Of a DNA stretch of 64,000 nucleotides, positions 61,658-64,000 are shown piece after piece; positions within the stretch are counted from its first letter, which is position 1; the number at the start of each line of letters is the position of its first letter. The stretch is from Rhodococcus yananensis (GTDB lineage Bacteria; Actinomycetota; Actinomycetes; Mycobacteriales; Mycobacteriaceae), in contig NZ_JAIYEP010000009.1 of NCBI RefSeq assembly GCF_020515525.1, positions 1 through 64,000 of the forward strand, read 5' to 3'. A program made the translations under genes and the position numbers. The notes beneath the pieces were generated by a model. The model was not told the DNA's origin. It searched no databases and saw nothing but the letters and a program-made list of their open reading frames with translations.

Positions 61658-62938
61658 TCAGGAGCGGTCGTACGGATACGCGGTGGCCATGGACAGCCAC
61701 TGCGTGTCCCACCGATGGCGCGCTGGGAGCGTCAGCTTGCAGACCGCGGCGGACTCCCGGAGGAAATGGCCTGTGCCGCCGAGACCGCCGCGGAGTAGCG
61801 CATGGTGGGGTTCGGCACCGCGCAGCGCCTGGAAGGTGCGGGCGGCGGCCAGCAGTGGCCGAGCCGTGGGCGGGATGGCGTGCGCGCCGGGTTCGGTTCG
61901 ACGATGGGATTCGAGGAGCAGGACGTCGGCGGTTTCGCTGAGTGCGGTGATCGGTATCGAGACCAGGGTGCCGTAGCTGACGCCGGTGAGCAGGGCGGTG
62001 GCCAGGGCCCCGGCGCGGACCGGATGGGCGATCCGTTCCCGGATTCGCGACGCGGTCTCGGCGGTGAACGGGCCGGTGGTCAGACCAGGACCGACCATGT
62101 GGGGAAGCTGTTGTGGCAGCGCGAGTCGATAGCCGTGCAGGGTGAATCCGTGCTGTGCGCCGCGCAGCAGGACCAGGGTGTGCAGTTCGGTCGGACTCTC
62201 GGCCACCAGCGCGGTCAGCATCACCGACAGGGGTGAGGGCTGCACCGGGACGTCCCCCGTGATCGGCGCAGGGTGGTCGAGTTCTGGGGTGTCGCAGTCG
62301 GCGAGCCATCGGCACGCGGTGGCACGCCCATAGTCGTAGAGTTCCGTGACTCGGTCGGACTCGGCGCGGGGCAGTTGCTCGCACACCACGGCTCGAAGGC
62401 TGCCGGCGTCGACGTTCGGCAGCGGTGGCAGCGGACGCCGGTCGAGACCTGCTGCGGCCCGGTCGGTGGGCGCCGCGGCGGTGAGATGGTCGGTGACGTC
62501 GGCGAGCCGATGGGTGATCCGGTGTGGCACAGTGTCGAGCGCGAGCCGCGCAGGGGAGCCCGCGGTGTGCCACACCAGAACCAAATCCATGCCGAGGGTG
62601 CGCCACAGGACGAGCAGGCGCTCGTGTTGACGCGTGGACAACAGGTGCGCCCGCAGTACCACCAGGTGGGTGATGGCGGCGCCGTCGCACCATGCAGTGA
62701 CGGCCGTCCAGAGCGTTTCGAGTCCGCCGATCCGTTCGTCGGCGAGACGTCCGGTCGGGTGGCCGAGCGCGTCCATCAGGTCCATCGCCAGCGTGGTTTC
62801 GGAGGTCCGGCCCGGCGTCGGATGCACAACGATCACCCCTGCGGCCGGATTGTGCCGGGTGAGCAGCGTGCCGGTCACAGTGGCGTCGTCGAGGGGATCG
62901 AACAGCACCGTCACCTTCGGTAGCCTGTAGACGATCAC
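61658..62938 (-). CDS. Unrecognised third protein of a tniA-tniB-like module
   Basis: A 426-residue soluble protein I cannot assign. It begins with a strand-rich part (VTVLFDPLDDATVTGTLLTR), then a helix-strand alternation (WTAVTAWCDGAAITHLVVLR, LLVLWRTLGMDLVLVWHTAG) suggestive of a nucleotide-binding or AAA-like fold without a clear P-loop. A second domain is rich in helices with YDYGRATACRWLADCDTPEL. It lies 6 bp after the tniB-like gene and ends at the transposon end, where tniQ would normally sit, but it has no TniQ zinc motifs. It may be an alternative target-selection factor. Confidence 0.7.
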   Translation of the reverse strand: MIVYRLPKVTVLFDPLDDATVTGTLLTRHNPAAGVIVVHPTPGRTSETTLAMDLMDALGHPTGRLADERIGGLETLWTAVTAWCDGAAITHLVVLRAHLLSTRQHERLLVLWRTLGMDLVLVWHTAGSPARLALDTVPHRITHRLADVTDHLTAAAPTDRAAAGLDRRPLPPLPNVDAGSLRAVVCEQLPRAESDRVTELYDYGRATACRWLADCDTPELDHPAPITGDVPVQPSPLSVMLTALVAESPTELHTLVLLRGAQHGFTLHGYRLALPQQLPHMVGPGLTTGPFTAETASRIRERIAHPVRAGALATALLTGVSYGTLVSIPITALSETADVLLLESHRRTEPGAHAIPPTARPLLAAARTFQALRGAEPHHALLRGGLGGTGHFLRESAAVCKLTLPARHRWDTQWLSMATAYPYDRS

Positions 62939-62944
62939 GGCGGG

Positions 62945-63733
62945 TCAGCTGCTGCGTCCGGACATCTTTGCGAACACCCAGCCCAGCACTTCCTGGTCGA
63001 CCCGGTCCCGGTCGAGACGCGCCAAGGCACGGACGGTGTGCGCGGTGAGCTTGGCCCAGGACCGGAAGTTGCCGTGCCCGGCATGGGTGTCGGCGAACCC
63101 GATGATCTCGGGGTCGGTGTTCTCCCAGACGGTATGGAATGCCGGGATCACCCTCAGGACCTGTGCAGGGGTCATCCGCCGGAATTCCTGCCACACGTAC
63201 ACTCTGCTGGAGAGCATCGGTTCGCGGGAAAGCACCTGGTAGCAGTCGCCGCCACCGACAAACACGATCGCGATATCGGTGCGCCGGTCATCCCATAGGT
63301 GCCGCCAATACTCGAAGCATTCCTGCGACATCCACTGCGCTTCATCACACACCAGTACCCGGAACTGTTCGGATAGCACAGCTTTGAGCAGCCGGTCGAA
63401 CTCGATAGGCTTGGGCGGTGGCGTGCCGCCCACCGCGAGCGCGTCGAACAGCGTGTAGCGAATGTCCCGGGGTGTCGGTCGCGCCCGGAACTGCACCCGG
63501 CACACCGTGTCCGGGGCAAGCTCGCGCAGCGAGGCGTTGACCGAGAACGTTTTTCCCACGCCTGCATCGCCGTGTACGCACATCATCGCCTTTGCGTCGA
63601 TCACGTCGGCGAGGTTGTCGCGGGTCGCCATCAGCGCGTCGGTGGCCACGATATGTGCCCCGACCAGCCCGAGGAAATGATCGGCTGCGGCGTCGTCGAC
63701 CTCCGGGCCGCGAGTGCGTGGGTCCCGACTCAC
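62945..63733 (-). CDS. tniB: TniB-like AAA+ transposition ATPase
   Basis: A 262-residue ATPase. Walker A is MCVHGDAGVGKTFSVNASLR near residue 54 and Walker B is RVLVCDEAQWMSQECFEYWR. FVGGGDCYQVL follows as sensor I, and a lid domain is rich in Arg/Asp. It is related to TniB/MuB and IstB-like helpers. GTG 63733 overlaps the stop of the transposase gene. It belongs to a different subgroup from tnsC at 29524 and the frameshifted copy at 512. Confidence 0.85.
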   Translation of the reverse strand: MSRDPRTRGPEVDDAAADHFLGLVGAHIVATDALMATRDNLADVIDAKAMMCVHGDAGVGKTFSVNASLRELAPDTVCRVQFRARPTPRDIRYTLFDALAVGGTPPPKPIEFDRLLKAVLSEQFRVLVCDEAQWMSQECFEYWRHLWDDRRTDIAIVFVGGGDCYQVLSREPMLSSRVYVWQEFRRMTPAQVLRVIPAFHTVWENTDPEIIGFADTHAGHGNFRSWAKLTAHTVRALARLDRDRVDQEVLGWVFAKMSGRSS

Positions 63734-64000
63734 TACTGGTCCTCCGCTCGGTCATCCTGCAGATTCGCATGGTTCAGGTCGACCGGCAGCCGCCACGACG
63801 CCGGGGGCGGCCCCAGCGAAATCAGATCCGGCCGTGCCCACCGAGCCATATCCACATCGTCTTCCTCGGCGAGGGCAGCGGCGGCTTCGGCCTCGGTCAT
63901 CGCATCGAGCCGTTTCGCCGGTTCGGGCACCGTCGCCGCCGCGTACCGGACTCGACGAGCTTTCTCGGCGGCCATCAGATCGGTCCGCACCCGACGAGCC
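63733..64000 (-). CDS. tniA: C-terminus of a TniA/Mu-like transposase (runs off the window)
   Basis: The last 85 or so residues of a protein starting beyond 64000: a Lys/Arg helix (MAAEKARRVRYAAATVPEPA), an acidic middle (EDDVDMARW) and a tail ending DDRAEDQ. Identification rests on its place, overlapping the tniB-like start, and on the general character of such tails. The catalytic core is outside the window. Confidence 0.5.
   Translation of the reverse strand, partial: ARRVRTDLMAAEKARRVRYAAATVPEPAKRLDAMTEAEAAAALAEEDDVDMARWARPDLISLGPPPASWRLPVDLNHANLQDDRAEDQ

Noticed and set aside
1-64000. tRNA, rRNA, CRISPR array, Cas effector or replication origin
   Set aside because: None recognised on reading. 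In particular I saw no Cas gene near the Tn7-like module, so a CRISPR-guided (CAST) element is not supported.

Overview
This is 64 kb of high-GC actinobacterial DNA. Codon use, GTG starts, mycothiol-type arsenate reductases and actinobacterial transposon families suggest a Rhodococcus or close relative (Mycobacteriales), probably a plasmid or a mobile accessory island. I see no rRNA, tRNA, CRISPR array or replication gene. The window is a stack of mobile elements carrying two complete arsenic-resistance islands plus cadmium and copper resistance.

Layout. 0-5 kb is transposon debris: a TniA-like C-terminus, a frameshifted TniB-like ATPase, a broken HTH/zinc-ribbon gene, and a serine resolvase split by an IS5-family element. 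An intact MarR regulator/hydrolase pair sits among them. 4.9-19.6 kb is arsenic island 1: divergent arsA-arsD-arsC and arsR-acr3-arsC-arsC-arsT-arsO, then merR and sulP, then a divergent block with an ArsR-GNAT fusion on one side and flavoprotein-MFS-flavoprotein on the other. 19.8-22.2 kb holds two overlapping tyrosine-recombinase genes, one apparently lacking catalytic residues, and a coupled 55-residue membrane peptide. 22.4-26.4 kb is a possible defence cluster: an Abi/HEPN protein, an XRE-ImmA/IrrE protease with an unknown partner, and a CoiA-like nuclease.

26,651-56,020 is the central find: a 29,370-bp Tn7-like transposon. It has tnsA-tnsB-tnsC-tniQ at its left end, TGT...ACA termini with internal repeated transposase-site-like motifs at both ends, and a perfect 5-bp target duplication (CTCAG). 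Its cargo is a cmtR-cadA-lspA-DUF3703 cadmium operon, an IF2_N/helix-turn-helix gene, arsenic island 2 (a diverged copy of most of island 1), and a copper block (two-component system, SHOCT protein, multicopper oxidase, DUF305 lipoprotein, CopB-type ATPase, BNR lipoprotein) set inside island 2. It inserted one base pair from the terminus of a second, very similar element, whose end starts at 56,027.

56-61.5 kb holds a zinc-ribbon pseudogene, a large arylsulfatase and a DUF389 membrane protein. A further transposon end near 61.53 kb shares an 82-bp block with the 56.06-kb end. It leads into a minus-strand module running off the window: a TniA-like C-terminus, a TniB-like ATPase and an unrecognised third gene.

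How the genes work together: arsenate is reduced by two kinds of ArsC (mycothiol-type, and thioredoxin-type supported by ArsT). Arsenite is exported by Acr3, helped by the ArsA ATPase and the ArsD chaperone. The ArsR-GNAT/flavoprotein/MFS block probably deals with organoarsenicals. CmtR/CadA handle cadmium and lead, and the CopB/oxidase block handles copper.
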